From Anaerobacterium chartisolvens (GTDB lineage: Bacteria; Bacillota; Clostridia; Acetivibrionales; DSM-27016), in the NCBI RefSeq assembly GCF_003337415.1, contig NZ_QPJT01000018.1:1-64000 (forward strand): a stretch of 64,000 bases of DNA, read 5' to 3'. The notes beneath the pieces were generated by a model. The model saw only the letters and a list, made by a program, of their open reading frames with translations. It searched no databases and was not told where the DNA came from. A program made the position numbers and the translations under genes. Below are positions 36,575 to 46,422 of this stretch, one piece after another (position 1 is the first letter of the stretch; each line of letters begins with the position of its first letter).

Positions 36575-38053
36575 ATGCTGAAATTGTTGGCCTTTGACTA
36601 CGGTGCAAGCAGCGGGAGAGGGATTCTGGGGAAGTTTGACGGTTCAAGGCTTGAGATTGAAGAGGTTCACAGGTTTGCTAATGAGCCTGTAACGGTAAAC
36701 GGACATTTATACTGGGATATACTGAGGCTCTATCATGAGCTTAAGCAGGGAATTCATAAATGCACAGTTAACGGGCACAAGGACATTGGCTCGATAGGCA
36801 TAGACACCTGGGGCGTGGATTTCGGGCTGCTGGATTCTGAAGGTAACCTTCTTGGAAACCCTTTTCACTACAGGGATATAAGAACGGAGGGAATGATCGG
36901 GGAAGCGGCAAAGCTGGTTTCTAAAAGGAGCATTTACGAAGAGACGGGGATAGCGTTTCAAAAATTCAATACGCTGTACCAGCTCCTTTCCATGAGCCTC
37001 AGAGGTTCACCGCTGCTTGAAAAGGCTTCAACCATGCTTTTTATACCCGATTTGCTGAATTATTTCCTTACAGGCGAAAAGGCAAGTGAATATACCATAG
37101 CCAGTACGGCACAGATGCTTGATTCAAGGAAAGGTCAATGGGCGGGGGATATGCTTAAAAAGCTTGGAATACCTCAGGGAATTCTTGCAAATATTATAAA
37201 GCCCGGAGCGCAGCTCGGAAAGCTCAGCACAATGGTTTCTACGGAGCTGGGCATGGGACGGGTGCCTGTAATGGCAGTAGCCGAGCATGATACCGGAAGT
37301 GCCGTGGTCTCAGTTCCTGCTTCGCAGGACAGGTACGCATATATAAGCAGCGGAACATGGTCCCTTTTGGGAGTGGAGGCAGCCGCACCTGTAATAAATG
37401 ATGACACCTACAGGCTTAATTATACCAATGAGGGAGGCTTTAATAACAGCATAAGGCTTCTGAAGAATATTATGGGGCTGTGGATTTATCAGGAATGCAA
37501 GCGTGCATGGGATAAGGAGGGAGAAAGCACAAGCTTTGACCAGCTTGAGCAGGAGGCATCAAAATCGACCGCTTTTCTTTCGTTTATTGACCCTGACGAC
37601 GATATGTTTTACAACCCCGGAGGGATGCCCGGCAAGATAAGGGAATATTGCAGCAAAACCGGGCAGAGGGTTCCCGAAACAAGGGCGGAGATTGTAAGGT
37701 GTATAATGGAAAGCCTTGCACTTAAATATAAAATGGCTCTTTATGGGCTTGAAAATATACTGGGGTATACTTTGCCTGTTTTGCACATAGTGGGAGGGGG
37801 CTGCAAGAATGTAATGCTTTCTCAGTTTACAGCCAATGCGATAGACAGGCCTGTTATTACGGGACCTACTGAAGCGACAGCCGTGGGAAACCTTGTTGCG
37901 CAGCTTGTAGCTCTTGGAGAGGTTGGAAGCCTTGCCGAAGGAAGGGAGGTTGTGAGGAATTCCTTCCCGTGCAGGGCATATGCTCCTGCTGATGTCCGGC
38001 AATGGGATGAGGCATACGGAAGATTTATTTCAATAATAGATAAACAATACTAG
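36575..38053 (+). CDS. rhaB: Rhamnulokinase
   Basis: 492-residue FGGY-type kinase forming L-rhamnulose 1-phosphate. Family signatures are LLAFDYGASSGRGILGKFDG at the start, GIDTWGVDFGLLDSEGNLLG, FQKFNTLYQL, YISSGTWSLLGVE, and LHIVGGGCKNVMLSQFTANA for the ATP site. The start is ATG 36575 with GGGAGGG 6 nt upstream; an upstream extension runs into the MITE and is not expected to be translated. It is the first gene of a rhaB-rhaA-rhaD operon. Confidence 0.95.
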   Translation: MLKLLAFDYGASSGRGILGKFDGSRLEIEEVHRFANEPVTVNGHLYWDILRLYHELKQGIHKCTVNGHKDIGSIGIDTWGVDFGLLDSEGNLLGNPFHYRDIRTEGMIGEAAKLVSKRSIYEETGIAFQKFNTLYQLLSMSLRGSPLLEKASTMLFIPDLLNYFLTGEKASEYTIASTAQMLDSRKGQWAGDMLKKLGIPQGILANIIKPGAQLGKLSTMVSTELGMGRVPVMAVAEHDTGSAVVSVPASQDRYAYISSGTWSLLGVEAAAPVINDDTYRLNYTNEGGFNNSIRLLKNIMGLWIYQECKRAWDKEGESTSFDQLEQEASKSTAFLSFIDPDDDMFYNPGGMPGKIREYCSKTGQRVPETRAEIVRCIMESLALKYKMALYGLENILGYTLPVLHIVGGGCKNVMLSQFTANAIDRPVITGPTEATAVGNLVAQLVALGEVGSLAEGREVVRNSFPCRAYAPADVRQWDEAYGRFISIIDKQY

Positions 38054-38071
38054 AAATACGGGAGGCTTAAT

Positions 38072-39352
38072 ATGAAGGATATTTACAATGAAAAAAGAAT
38101 AAACGCAGGCTATGAGCGTGCAAAGGAAGTATATTCCGCGTTTGGGGTTGATACTGAGGAGGTTTTTAAAAAAATGAAGGGTATTCCCATTTCACTGCAC
38201 TGCTGGCAGGGCGATGATGTAAGCGGCTTTGAAGCCGGAGCCGACGGGATTAGCGGGGGAGGCATTATGGCCACGGGAAATTACCCCGGAAGGGCCAGAA
38301 ACGGGGAAGAGCTGAGACAGGATTTAGATAAGGCCCTCAGCCTTATACCGGGGAAGCACCGTGTAAATCTCCATTCCATTTATGCTGAGACAGACGGAAA
38401 GGTGGTTGAGAGGGATCAGCTTTCGGTTGAGCACTTTAAAAGGTGGATTGCTTGGGCAAAGAAAAACGGGCTGGGGCTGGACTTTAATCCATCCTTTTTC
38501 TCTCACAAGCTGGCTGAGTCGGGTTACACCTTATCAAGCAAAAGCAAGGAAATACGTGAATTCTGGATAAGCCACGGGAAGAAAAGCCGTGAGATCGCCG
38601 CCGCAATAGGAAAGGAGCTGGGGACGCCGTGTGTCAACAATATATGGATACCCGATGGCTCTAAGGATATTACCGCAGATCGGGCGGGCTACAGGAGAAT
38701 TTTAAAGGATTCTCTGGATGAGGTGCTTAAAGAGAAGTATGACAAAAAGCATCTTATTGATACGGTAGAATGCAAGCTGTTTGGAATTGGCTCAGAGAGC
38801 TATGTTGTGGGCTCACATGAGTTTTATATGGGCTATGCCATGAAAAATAACGTAATGCTTTGTCTGGATGCCGGACATTTCCATCCCACAGAGGTTATTT
38901 CGGACAAGATATCCTCCGTGCTGACGTTTTCCGAAGAGGTTTTGCTTCATGTAAGCAGGGGTGTGCGCTGGGACAGCGACCATGTAGTTATTTTGAATGA
39001 TGAGCTTATGGCTATCGCGCAAGAGGTTAAAAGATGCGATGCCTATGGGCGAATACATTTCGGACTGGACTTCTTTGATGCAAGCATAAACAGGATAACT
39101 GCGTGGGTTACAGGGACAAGAGCTGCACTCAAGGCTATAATACTGTCACTTTTAGAGCCTACGGAAATGCTTGTTGAGGCTGAGGAAAAGGGAGACTTAG
39201 GAGGCAGGCTTGCTTTGCTGGAGGAACTCAAATCCCTTCCGTTCGGTGCTGTTTGGGATAAGTATTGTCACAACGAAGGAGTTCCGGCAGGGGCAGGATG
39301 GCTTAACAGTGTAAGCCAGTATGAGAAATCAGTATTGTCAAACAGAAAGTAA
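38072..39352 (+). CDS. rhaA: L-rhamnose isomerase
   Basis: 426 residues. It converts L-rhamnose to L-rhamnulose with a Mn2+/Zn2+ site in a TIM barrel. Diagnostic segments are [15 protein letters not shown], the glycine-rich [65 protein letters not shown] and [14 protein letters not shown]. The ribosome site GGGAGG is 6 nt from the ATG, and the gene follows rhaB by 18 bp. Confidence 0.97.
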   Translation: MKDIYNEKRINAGYERAKEVYSAFGVDTEEVFKKMKGIPISLHCWQGDDVSGFEAGADGISGGGIMATGNYPGRARNGEELRQDLDKALSLIPGKHRVNLHSIYAETDGKVVERDQLSVEHFKRWIAWAKKNGLGLDFNPSFFSHKLAESGYTLSSKSKEIREFWISHGKKSREIAAAIGKELGTPCVNNIWIPDGSKDITADRAGYRRILKDSLDEVLKEKYDKKHLIDTVECKLFGIGSESYVVGSHEFYMGYAMKNNVMLCLDAGHFHPTEVISDKISSVLTFSEEVLLHVSRGVRWDSDHVVILNDELMAIAQEVKRCDAYGRIHFGLDFFDASINRITAWVTGTRAALKAIILSLLEPTEMLVEAEEKGDLGGRLALLEELKSLPFGAVWDKYCHNEGVPAGAGWLNSVSQYEKSVLSNRK

Positions 39353-39372
39353 TTTGTGGAGGGTATAAATAT

Positions 39373-40431
39373 ATGTTTGAAAAAGATCTGGGAGAATTAG
39401 AGTATATATCAAAGGCCGCAGGAATACCTGTGGATTATACGCAGGGCGGAGGGGGGAACACCTCGGCCAAGCTTGACGGGAAGCTTATGGCTGTTAAGGC
39501 CTCGGGATTTAAGTTAAAGCAGATAACGCCAAAAGAGGGATATGTTGTTGTCAACTACAAGAATATAAAGAATTATTATGAAAATGTTGATCTTAGCTCC
39601 GATACGGATTTTGAAAAGGAGAGCGTGGAATTTGTAAAAAGCAACATTGTGGAGACCGAAGGAATAAAGACACTGCGACCTTCGGTTGAAGCGGGCTTTC
39701 ATTCAATACTTAAAAAATTCGTTATACACACCCATTCGGTATATGCAAATATATTATGCTGTACCGAGACGGGAAAAGAGACCGTTGACAAGATATTTAA
39801 GGGAAAAGAGTACGGCGTTATATGGATTCCGTATATAAATCCCGGCTTCTGCCTTACCTTGAGGATTAACGAGGAAATAAAAAGGGCTGTTTCGGAAAGC
39901 GGCAGATTTCCGCAGGTAATATTCATGGAGAATCACGGGCTTGTGGTAAGCGGCGACGATGCGAAAGAGACTGTGGAGCTTCACCGGGAGGTCAACGACT
40001 CTGTAAAGAAATATCTGGAGATAAAGACGGACTATCCGAAGGTAAGGCTTGAGGCAAGGGAAGGTGGCTTTACAAGCAGGACGGATTACCTGTCGCAATA
40101 CTTTAAGAGCAGCAAGATAGATGCGGATTTCTTTGATAAAACAGTGCTTTATCCCGACCAGCTTGTTTACCTTAACGGAAGCATTTCGGTGGATGGCGCC
40201 GGCAAGAAGCTGAATATAAGCACATCCACGGGAGAGGCAGTATACACCACAGATTCCTCCGAGGAGGCCGAGACTATAGAGGAGACACTTCTGGCGTATC
40301 TGTATGTTTTAGAGGGGATAAAGAACAGTGGGCTTCCTCTTAAGACAATGTCGCCCAAGGAGATTGACTTTATAAAAAACTGGGAGAGCGAGGCTTACAG
40401 GAAAAGCCTTGTAAAAAGCCTGTCAAAATGA
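39373..40431 (+). CDS. rhaD: Class II aldolase, probable rhamnulose-1-phosphate aldolase
   Basis: 352-residue class II aldolase/adducin domain protein. TQGGGGNTSAKLDGKLMAVK marks the phosphate/substrate loop. Glu106 (SVEAGFH), His119 and His121 (VIHTHSVYANIL) and the His in MENHGLVVSG form the zinc site. As the third gene of a rhamnose operon it should cleave rhamnulose 1-phosphate to DHAP and L-lactaldehyde. It is about 75 residues longer than classical E. coli RhaD and resembles the aldolase half of the bifunctional aldolase/lactaldehyde dehydrogenase family, but the dehydrogenase half is absent. It follows rhaA by 20 bp. Confidence 0.85.
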   Translation: MFEKDLGELEYISKAAGIPVDYTQGGGGNTSAKLDGKLMAVKASGFKLKQITPKEGYVVVNYKNIKNYYENVDLSSDTDFEKESVEFVKSNIVETEGIKTLRPSVEAGFHSILKKFVIHTHSVYANILCCTETGKETVDKIFKGKEYGVIWIPYINPGFCLTLRINEEIKRAVSESGRFPQVIFMENHGLVVSGDDAKETVELHREVNDSVKKYLEIKTDYPKVRLEAREGGFTSRTDYLSQYFKSSKIDADFFDKTVLYPDQLVYLNGSISVDGAGKKLNISTSTGEAVYTTDSSEEAETIEETLLAYLYVLEGIKNSGLPLKTMSPKEIDFIKNWESEAYRKSLVKSLSK

Positions 40432-40562
40432 CGAGATCAGGATTGAGTAGATAAATGTAGATAAAGTTAGTTGCATATGCTTCTGCCATGCTATAGAATT
40501 AATAAAGCAGGGGAGGAGCTTTTTTATTGGGAAAAATCAATGGTAATTAAGGGAGTATGAAT

Positions 40563-41792
40563 ATGATCGGAGCTATAGAAAAGTATTTGATTTATTATGG
40601 GCTGAATGAAGAAATGTCCTTATACCTGTCCAATGCGATAGCGGCAGCAGCAATCATTCTTGTCAGTATGCTGGCCTATTTCATTGCAAAGAAGGTTTTG
40701 CTTAAGGTTCTCGAAGCTTTTATTATCAGAAGCAAAGCAAAATGGGATGATATCTTAATTAAGAGTAAGCTGTTTGAACGGATTATTCGTGCCGTTCCTG
40801 CGTTTGTTATTCATGCCTTTGCCCCGGTATTTCCCTCCTATCAGGTGTGGATTCAGCGCATAGCGTTTTGCTATATTGTTTTTATAATTGTTTTTTCACT
40901 TGACAAGCTGCTTGATATTATAGACGACATTTACAGCAGCTTTGAGGTGTCCAGAGTAAGGCCTATAAAGGGATATCTTCAGGTAGTTAAAATCATTTCA
41001 TATGTAATTGGAATTATTGTTATTATAGGGGTGCTGATAGATAGATCTCCATTAATTCTTATAAGCGGTATCGGGGCTGCGACGGCGGTACTTCTGCTGA
41101 TTTTCCAGAGTTCAATTTTGGGGCTTGTGGCAGGCATCCAGCTTTCTGCAAATGATATGGTGCGCTTAGGAGACTGGATTGAAATGCCCAAGTATGGTGC
41201 GGACGGGGACGTGATAGAAATTTCTCTGCACACGGTAAAGGTACAGAACTGGGATAAGACCATTACAACCATACCCACCCATGCGCTTATATCGGAGTCG
41301 TTTAAAAATTGGAGAGGCATGGAGGAGTCGGGTGGCAGGAGAATAAAACGGGCAATATATATTGATATGGCAAGCATCAAGTTCTGTACCGAAGAAATGC
41401 TGGAGAGGTACGAGAAAATAACGTATATAAGGGAATATATTCAAAATAAAACAGGTGAAATAGAGCAATACAACAAAAAGCATAATATAGATTTCTCAAA
41501 TGTTGTAAACGGAAGGCATTTGACTAATATAGGGACCTTCAGAGCGTATATAGAGAACTATCTGAACAATCATCCTAAGATCCACCGCGGTATGATCCGG
41601 CTGGTAAGGCAGCTCAGCCCCACCGAAAACGGACTGCCCATTGAAATATATGTTTTTGCGCGGGATACTGCGTGGGTGAGCTATGAGGCAATACAGGCCG
41701 ATATCTTCGATCATATACTTGCTGTTATACCCGAATTTGATCTGCGGATTTTTCAGGCCCCGTCCGGACATGACTTAAGACAGGTGAGGTGA
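40563..41792 (+). CDS. MscS-type channel, YbdG-like
   Basis: 409 residues. It has about five membrane helices, then the pore helix region LISGIGAATAVLLLIFQSSI, the MscS beta domain (MVRLGDWIEMPKYGADGDVI, TTIPTHALISESFKNWRGM) and a long C-terminal domain of the YbdG/MscM type. The start is ATG 40563, 7 nt after GGGAG. It ends 4 bp before the GntR regulator gene, which implies cotranscription; why an osmotic channel is paired with an amino-sugar regulator is not clear. Confidence 0.88.
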   Translation: MIGAIEKYLIYYGLNEEMSLYLSNAIAAAAIILVSMLAYFIAKKVLLKVLEAFIIRSKAKWDDILIKSKLFERIIRAVPAFVIHAFAPVFPSYQVWIQRIAFCYIVFIIVFSLDKLLDIIDDIYSSFEVSRVRPIKGYLQVVKIISYVIGIIVIIGVLIDRSPLILISGIGAATAVLLLIFQSSILGLVAGIQLSANDMVRLGDWIEMPKYGADGDVIEISLHTVKVQNWDKTITTIPTHALISESFKNWRGMEESGGRRIKRAIYIDMASIKFCTEEMLERYEKITYIREYIQNKTGEIEQYNKKHNIDFSNVVNGRHLTNIGTFRAYIENYLNNHPKIHRGMIRLVRQLSPTENGLPIEIYVFARDTAWVSYEAIQADIFDHILAVIPEFDLRIFQAPSGHDLRQVR

Positions 41793-41796
41793 AGGT

Positions 41797-42528
41797 ATGC
41801 ATATAAACAAAAAAAGCCCGATTCCCGTTTACTACCAGCTTAAAAACATATTGCTTAAAAAAATACAGGATGAGGAGTATAGAGCGGGAGAGCTGATACC
41901 CTCCGAAAGAGATCTGGGGGAAAGCCTCGGAATAAGCAGAATGACAGTGAGACAGGCATTAAGCCAGCTTGTGGCCGAGGGCGTGCTGTACAGGGAAAAG
42001 GGCAAGGGGACGTTTGTTTCTAAGGGCAAGATTCAACAGAGAAATATCATGAGCTTTTCGGAGACAGTGAGAAAAAAGGGGCTTGTGCCTTCCGCCAGAA
42101 TATTGAGCTTTCAAAAGCATACAGAGCTATATGATATAAAGGACATACTCGGCCTTAGGAGAGACGACGGGATATACGCAATAAAGAGGCTCAGGCTTGC
42201 AAATGAGCGTCCTGTGGCAATAGAGGAGGTGTTTATGCCGGAGATATATTTCCCGCGTCTGGATAAATTCGACTTGAACACCTCCCTGTATAAGCTTATA
42301 AAGGAAGAGTACTCTTATGCGATAAGTTTTATAGACAATAATATAGAAGCGTCGAAGCCCTCCGCGGAGGAAAAGGAGCTTCTTTCCATAGCTTTAACCT
42401 CACCTGTGCTGAGAGTTACAGGAATAAACTACACGGAGGAGGGCAGCAGGCTCTTTTATGAAAGGGCGGTCTACTGCGGAGACCAGTATAATTACAATGT
42501 AAGAATATATATGTCTAAGGAAATTTAG
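41797..42528 (+). CDS. GntR/HutC-family regulator (NagR/YvoA-like)
   Basis: 243 residues. The N-terminal winged helix starts IPVYYQLKNILLKKIQDEEY and contains SERDLGESLGISRMTVRQAL and GKGTFV (~1-75). The C-terminal UTRA effector domain (~90-240) has IYAIKRLRLANERPVAIEEV. The UTRA branch that controls N-acetylglucosamine use (YvoA/DasR) is the closest match. The palindromic operator downstream (42570-42597) carries TGGTATA half-sites similar to those of DasR/YvoA boxes, so it probably represses the SIS-domain gene that follows. Effector: likely an amino-sugar phosphate (inference). Confidence 0.85.
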   Translation: MHINKKSPIPVYYQLKNILLKKIQDEEYRAGELIPSERDLGESLGISRMTVRQALSQLVAEGVLYREKGKGTFVSKGKIQQRNIMSFSETVRKKGLVPSARILSFQKHTELYDIKDILGLRRDDGIYAIKRLRLANERPVAIEEVFMPEIYFPRLDKFDLNTSLYKLIKEEYSYAISFIDNNIEASKPSAEEKELLSIALTSPVLRVTGINYTEEGSRLFYERAVYCGDQYNYNVRIYMSKEI

Positions 42529-42531
42529 CAC

Positions 42532-42560
42532 TTGATTTTGAGTACAAAATAAACTATTAT
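42532..42560 (+). promoter_or_regulatory. Promoter upstream of SIS-domain gene
   Basis: TTGATT (42532-42537), a 17-bp spacer and TATTAT (42555-42560), followed directly by the GntR-type operator. Confidence 0.6.
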
Positions 42561-42569
42561 TAAATTAAG

Positions 42570-42597
42570 TGGTATATACAACTATACCTATATACCA
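42570..42597. promoter_or_regulatory. Palindromic GntR (NagR/DasR-type) operator
   Basis: TGGTATATA (42570-42578) and TATATACCA (42589-42597) form a perfect dyad, and an inner ACTATACC creates an overlapping second dyad with GGTATA. It lies about 10 bp after the -10 box and 22 bp before the gene, where repressor binding would block transcription. Confidence 0.65.
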
Positions 42598-42618
42598 AAT
42601 TTTAAATGAGGTGAGAGT

Positions 42619-43656
42619 ATGACTAAAATGTGGAATGAAATAATGGAGCAGCCCCAAGTTCTTGGGAAATGCATGGGTAAAAATAAAAATGCCATTGACG
42701 GTATAACAGAAGAGATAAAAAGGAACGGAATAAGCTCTGTTGTTATTGCGGCAAGAGGAACATCGGATCATGCGGCGGTATACGCAAAATATATCATTGA
42801 AATTCTTACAGGAGTGCCTGTCTCTTTAGCCGCACCCTCTGTTTTTACAATGTATGGCAAGGAGGTTTGCTTAAAAAACAGCCTTGTTATAGGAATCTCC
42901 CAATCCGGCAAGGCTGCGGATGCTATTGAGGTTATCACATCGGCAAACAGGCAGGGAGCTTTGACGGTGAGCGTAACCAATTTTCCCGACTCGCCGATGG
43001 CTGTTGAAGCAAAGTACCATCTGTTCTGTGATTGCGGTATTGAGAAGAGTGTAGCGGCAACTAAGACCTTTACCGCCCAGATGTATCTTATTGCACAGCT
43101 TGTGGCAAAATGGTCGGGAAATGAGGAGCTTTTAGATGAGCTGTCCCGCGTTCCCGAAAATATGACGGAGACCTTTAAAGAGGAAAAAAGCGTCATGGAG
43201 AGGGTAGAAAGATACCGCTTTATGAAGGAGTGCTTTGTGCTTGCGCGAGGCGTCAATTATTCCATTGCCATGGAATCGGCATTAAAAATTCAGGAAACCA
43301 CGTATGTAAGGGCAAAGGCATATGCCACCTCGGACTTTTACCATGGGCCCTTTGCCATGATAGAAAAGGACATGCCTGTGCTTGTATTTGCACCCGACGG
43401 GCCTTCCTTAAAGGATGTTGAGGAAATGATGAAAAGGCTTGTGGAGAGGGAAGCGGAGCTTATCGTTATATCAAACAAGCCTGAGCTGGGACGGATGGGG
43501 AGCAGCTTTTTCCGCATACCGAAGTCGGACAATGATCTTATAACACCCTTTTACAATGTAGCGGTGGCGCAGATGTTTGCATGCCGGCTTGCTTTAACCA
43601 AGGGCTTAAACCCCGACAGCCCAAGAGGGCTCAACAAGGTCACAATCACAAGATAA
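42619..43656 (+). CDS. SIS-domain aminosugar-phosphate isomerase/deaminase (GlmS-like isomerase module)
   Basis: 345 residues with two SIS domains: ISSVVIAARGTSDHAAVYAK and VIGISQSGKAADAIEVITSA in the first, FVLARGVNYSIAMESALKIQ and SDFYHGPFAMIEKD in the second. It resembles the isomerase half of glucosamine-6-phosphate synthase without the glutaminase domain, the pattern of deaminases of the NagB-II/AgaS/FrlB type. Under a NagR-like regulator, glucosamine-6-phosphate deamination is the most likely reaction, but fructosamine-type substrates remain possible. GAGGTG precedes the ATG. Confidence 0.85.
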   Translation: MTKMWNEIMEQPQVLGKCMGKNKNAIDGITEEIKRNGISSVVIAARGTSDHAAVYAKYIIEILTGVPVSLAAPSVFTMYGKEVCLKNSLVIGISQSGKAADAIEVITSANRQGALTVSVTNFPDSPMAVEAKYHLFCDCGIEKSVAATKTFTAQMYLIAQLVAKWSGNEELLDELSRVPENMTETFKEEKSVMERVERYRFMKECFVLARGVNYSIAMESALKIQETTYVRAKAYATSDFYHGPFAMIEKDMPVLVFAPDGPSLKDVEEMMKRLVEREAELIVISNKPELGRMGSSFFRIPKSDNDLITPFYNVAVAQMFACRLALTKGLNPDSPRGLNKVTITR

Positions 43657-43671
43657 GGGGGATGAAGTACA

Positions 43672-43717
43672 GGGACAGTTCTGCTGCCTCATTACGATGA
43701 GGCAGCAGAACTGTCCC
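43672..43717 (+). terminator. Long perfect hairpin, 21-bp stem with TACG loop
   Basis: GGGACAGTTCTGCTGCCTCA... (21 nt, 43672-43692) pairs perfectly with 43697-43717; flanking GAAGTACA/TTGTGCTTC extends the stem. There is no strong U-run (TTGTGCTTCC). It lies after the SIS-domain gene and may terminate or stabilise the mRNA. It could also be a dispersed GGGACAG...CTGTCCC repeat element. From 43718 to 43969 only A/T-rich spoIIE upstream sequence is seen, with no gene. Confidence 0.7.
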
Positions 43718-43969
43718 TTGTGCTTCCTTACACTCCATAAATTTTTTCATTGACTAAAATTTACATATTTGTTTATAAAAATAAGGCTTTTAAAGCTTAA
43801 GGCAGACAATACCATGTTCTGTTCTAAGCACTCAAATGTAAACCACAGGAAGGTTTTGGAGATAAGTGTCATAATAAAAATTAACATAATTACCTTAAAA
43901 TGACAAATAATTCCGTCCATATTATTTATAATCAGTCGTGCAGTAACACTTAATTATAGGAGGGTACGA

Positions 43970-46378
43970 ATGATGAGGACGGAGATATTGCCATACCAAA
44001 AACTTGCCAGCTTAGGATTTAATTTTGGAAAAACAAAAGTAAAGAAATTCTTGCAGCTAAACCTCACCAAAAACAATATCATATTAATTTCTGCCGCCTT
44101 TTTGCTGGGCAGGGCTTCTATGCTGAACGGATTGATGCCGTTTGGAATTGCCGCATATGCATCCACCATAGGGCTTAATATCAATCGCCTTATGACTGCC
44201 GTTTTTATTGTATTGGGAATGCTTTCGGGCGGCGCAAGGGGACAGATATATGTGTGCTTATCAGCCATGCTTATATTTAATGCAATCAATATGGTAGTAA
44301 AGGGAAGCAAGGCCAACATGAATTTTAAGTATTCTGTTATAGCCTTTATCAGCGTTATGATTCCCGAAATGGTTCTGGTATATTTACAGGGCTTTCTCCT
44401 GTTTGACTTATTAAAGGCTCTTATGCATGGCTTTATTGTATTTTCCTTAATGTTTATATTCAGAAATGCCGTCCCTGCAATCGCAGAAGGAAAGGTAAAG
44501 ACCGCCTATTCAAATGAAGAGCTGATAAGCATGGCAATAATAACCGCAATGGCTGTTTCAGGGCTTTCCAATATCAGTATCGCAGGCTTTGAAATTAAAA
44601 ATATTATTTCAATATTTCTTATACTTGTGTTCAGCTACAGATGCGGCCCCGGCCTAGGGGCGGCTGTGGGAGTTGTAATAGGGCTTATTGCAAGCATGTC
44701 TGCCAATGCCCCTCCCCTTGTAATAGGCTCGTATGCCTTCTGCGGATTGCTGGCAGGGATATTCAGATCCATAGGCAAAATGGGCTCCGGGCTTGGCTTT
44801 GTACTGGGAAACAGCGTATTGACGCTCTATCTGAATGGGTCTATAGATGTGCTTATATATCTTAAGGAGATTGTGATTGCGCTTGTGCTGTTTATGGTAC
44901 TGCCTAAAAAAGTAATGGATCTGGCATCCAAAATAGTAGGCGCCGATGCCGAAAAAGAGGCAGACAAGCAAAGCTACGGGAGCCGAATAAAGGAGCTAAC
45001 TGTGGAAAAGCTGAATAAGTTTTCCAGAACCTTTAAGGAGCTTTCAAAAACCTTTGGAGAAATAGCCGATACAAAGGTCACGGCTGAAAAACAGGATATA
45101 TCGTCCATGCTTGACAGAGTGGCGGATAAAATATGCAAGGATTGCAGTTTGTGTCTGCACTGCTGGGACAGGAATTTTTATGATACGTATCAGGTTATGT
45201 TTAAAATAGTTGAGAAGCTGGATATGAAAGGTCGGATTGATGAAAGTGATATTCCGGACCATTTTCTTGACAGGTGTGAGAGGGTTGTGGACTTTGTGAA
45301 GGCTATAAATAATGCATATGAGGTGTTTAAGGTTAATATGGTGTGGAAGGGGAGGGTGGGGGAAAGTCGGGCGCTTGTATCCCAGCAATTTGAGGGACTG
45401 TCAAATGTGATATCCAATCTTGCGTCTGAAATAGATATGGAGGTGCATTTTAAGGCTGAGCTGGAGGATATGCTTTTGAATGAATTAAAAAAGGAAGGGG
45501 TTAAAGCGAGTGACGTAATCGTTTTTGAGAATAAATGGGGGAAATATGAAATAAGTGTTTTTCATAAGGGCTGCGGAGGCAAAAGACAGTGTATAAAAAC
45601 CATTGAAAGAATTGTTTCACATTCTGTGGGAAGAAAAATGGTAAAGGAGGATAAGGACTGCTGCCAGAAGCTGAAGAACAACCTCTGTACCTTGAAGCTG
45701 GCGGAGGAGGAGGTTTTTAAGGTTACAACAGGTGTTGCAAAGCTTGCAAAATATGGGGGGATGATTTCGGGAGACAGCTATACCTTTATGAACACGGGAA
45801 AGGGGAAATATATTGCCGCCATAAGCGACGGCATGGGCTCGGGGCAAAGGGCCGCCACCCAGAGCCGGGCCACTATAAGCCTTCTTGAGCAGTTCATGGA
45901 ATCGGGCTTTGATAAGGAGACTACTGTAAAGCTCATTAATTCAATACTTGTTCTTAAATCAGGAGAGGATTCCTTTACTACCATTGATATGTCGGTGATA
46001 GACTTATATGAGGGAGAGGTGGAGTTTATAAAGATCGGCGCGGCACCCACGTATATAAAAAAGCATGAGAGGGTGGACACTGTTAAATCGGTGTCACTCC
46101 CTGCGGGAATATTGGGGGATGTAGAGATCGAGCTTGTACATAAGCGTATAGATAACGGTGACTTTATAATAATGCTCAGTGACGGAATCTTTGATTCATT
46201 CAATATAAATGAGGGAGGTGATAAAGAGCTGGAGGATGTGATCTTCGGAATAAAAAGTATAAACCCGCAGGAAATTGCAGACGCAATACTTGACAGAGCC
46301 TATATAAATTGTGAGGAAAAGCCTGTGGATGATATGATGGTGGTGGTTGCAAAGCTGTGGAAGGCGGGCAATGTATAA
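43970..46378 (+). CDS. spoIIE: Stage II sporulation protein E (serine phosphatase)
   Basis: 802 residues. The N-terminal ~330 residues contain about ten membrane helices (from NIILISAAFLLGRASMLNGL to FMVLPKKVMDL). A central cytoplasmic region has a Cys-rich KICKDCSLCLHCW motif. The C-terminal PP2C phosphatase (~590-800) has YIAAISDGMGSGQRAA, IIMLSDGIFDSF and PVDDMMVVVAKLW. SpoIIE dephosphorylates SpoIIAA to activate sigma-F in the forespore and localises to the polar septum. The ribosome site is GGAGGG. This is firm evidence for a sporulating host. Confidence 0.97.
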   Translation: MMRTEILPYQKLASLGFNFGKTKVKKFLQLNLTKNNIILISAAFLLGRASMLNGLMPFGIAAYASTIGLNINRLMTAVFIVLGMLSGGARGQIYVCLSAMLIFNAINMVVKGSKANMNFKYSVIAFISVMIPEMVLVYLQGFLLFDLLKALMHGFIVFSLMFIFRNAVPAIAEGKVKTAYSNEELISMAIITAMAVSGLSNISIAGFEIKNIISIFLILVFSYRCGPGLGAAVGVVIGLIASMSANAPPLVIGSYAFCGLLAGIFRSIGKMGSGLGFVLGNSVLTLYLNGSIDVLIYLKEIVIALVLFMVLPKKVMDLASKIVGADAEKEADKQSYGSRIKELTVEKLNKFSRTFKELSKTFGEIADTKVTAEKQDISSMLDRVADKICKDCSLCLHCWDRNFYDTYQVMFKIVEKLDMKGRIDESDIPDHFLDRCERVVDFVKAINNAYEVFKVNMVWKGRVGESRALVSQQFEGLSNVISNLASEIDMEVHFKAELEDMLLNELKKEGVKASDVIVFENKWGKYEISVFHKGCGGKRQCIKTIERIVSHSVGRKMVKEDKDCCQKLKNNLCTLKLAEEEVFKVTTGVAKLAKYGGMISGDSYTFMNTGKGKYIAAISDGMGSGQRAATQSRATISLLEQFMESGFDKETTVKLINSILVLKSGEDSFTTIDMSVIDLYEGEVEFIKIGAAPTYIKKHERVDTVKSVSLPAGILGDVEIELVHKRIDNGDFIIMLSDGIFDSFNINEGGDKELEDVIFGIKSINPQEIADAILDRAYINCEEKPVDDMMVVVAKLWKAGNV

Positions 46379-46422
46379 ATTCTCATATTTTATCACAAAC
46401 TACCTATGAAAGCATTATCCTG

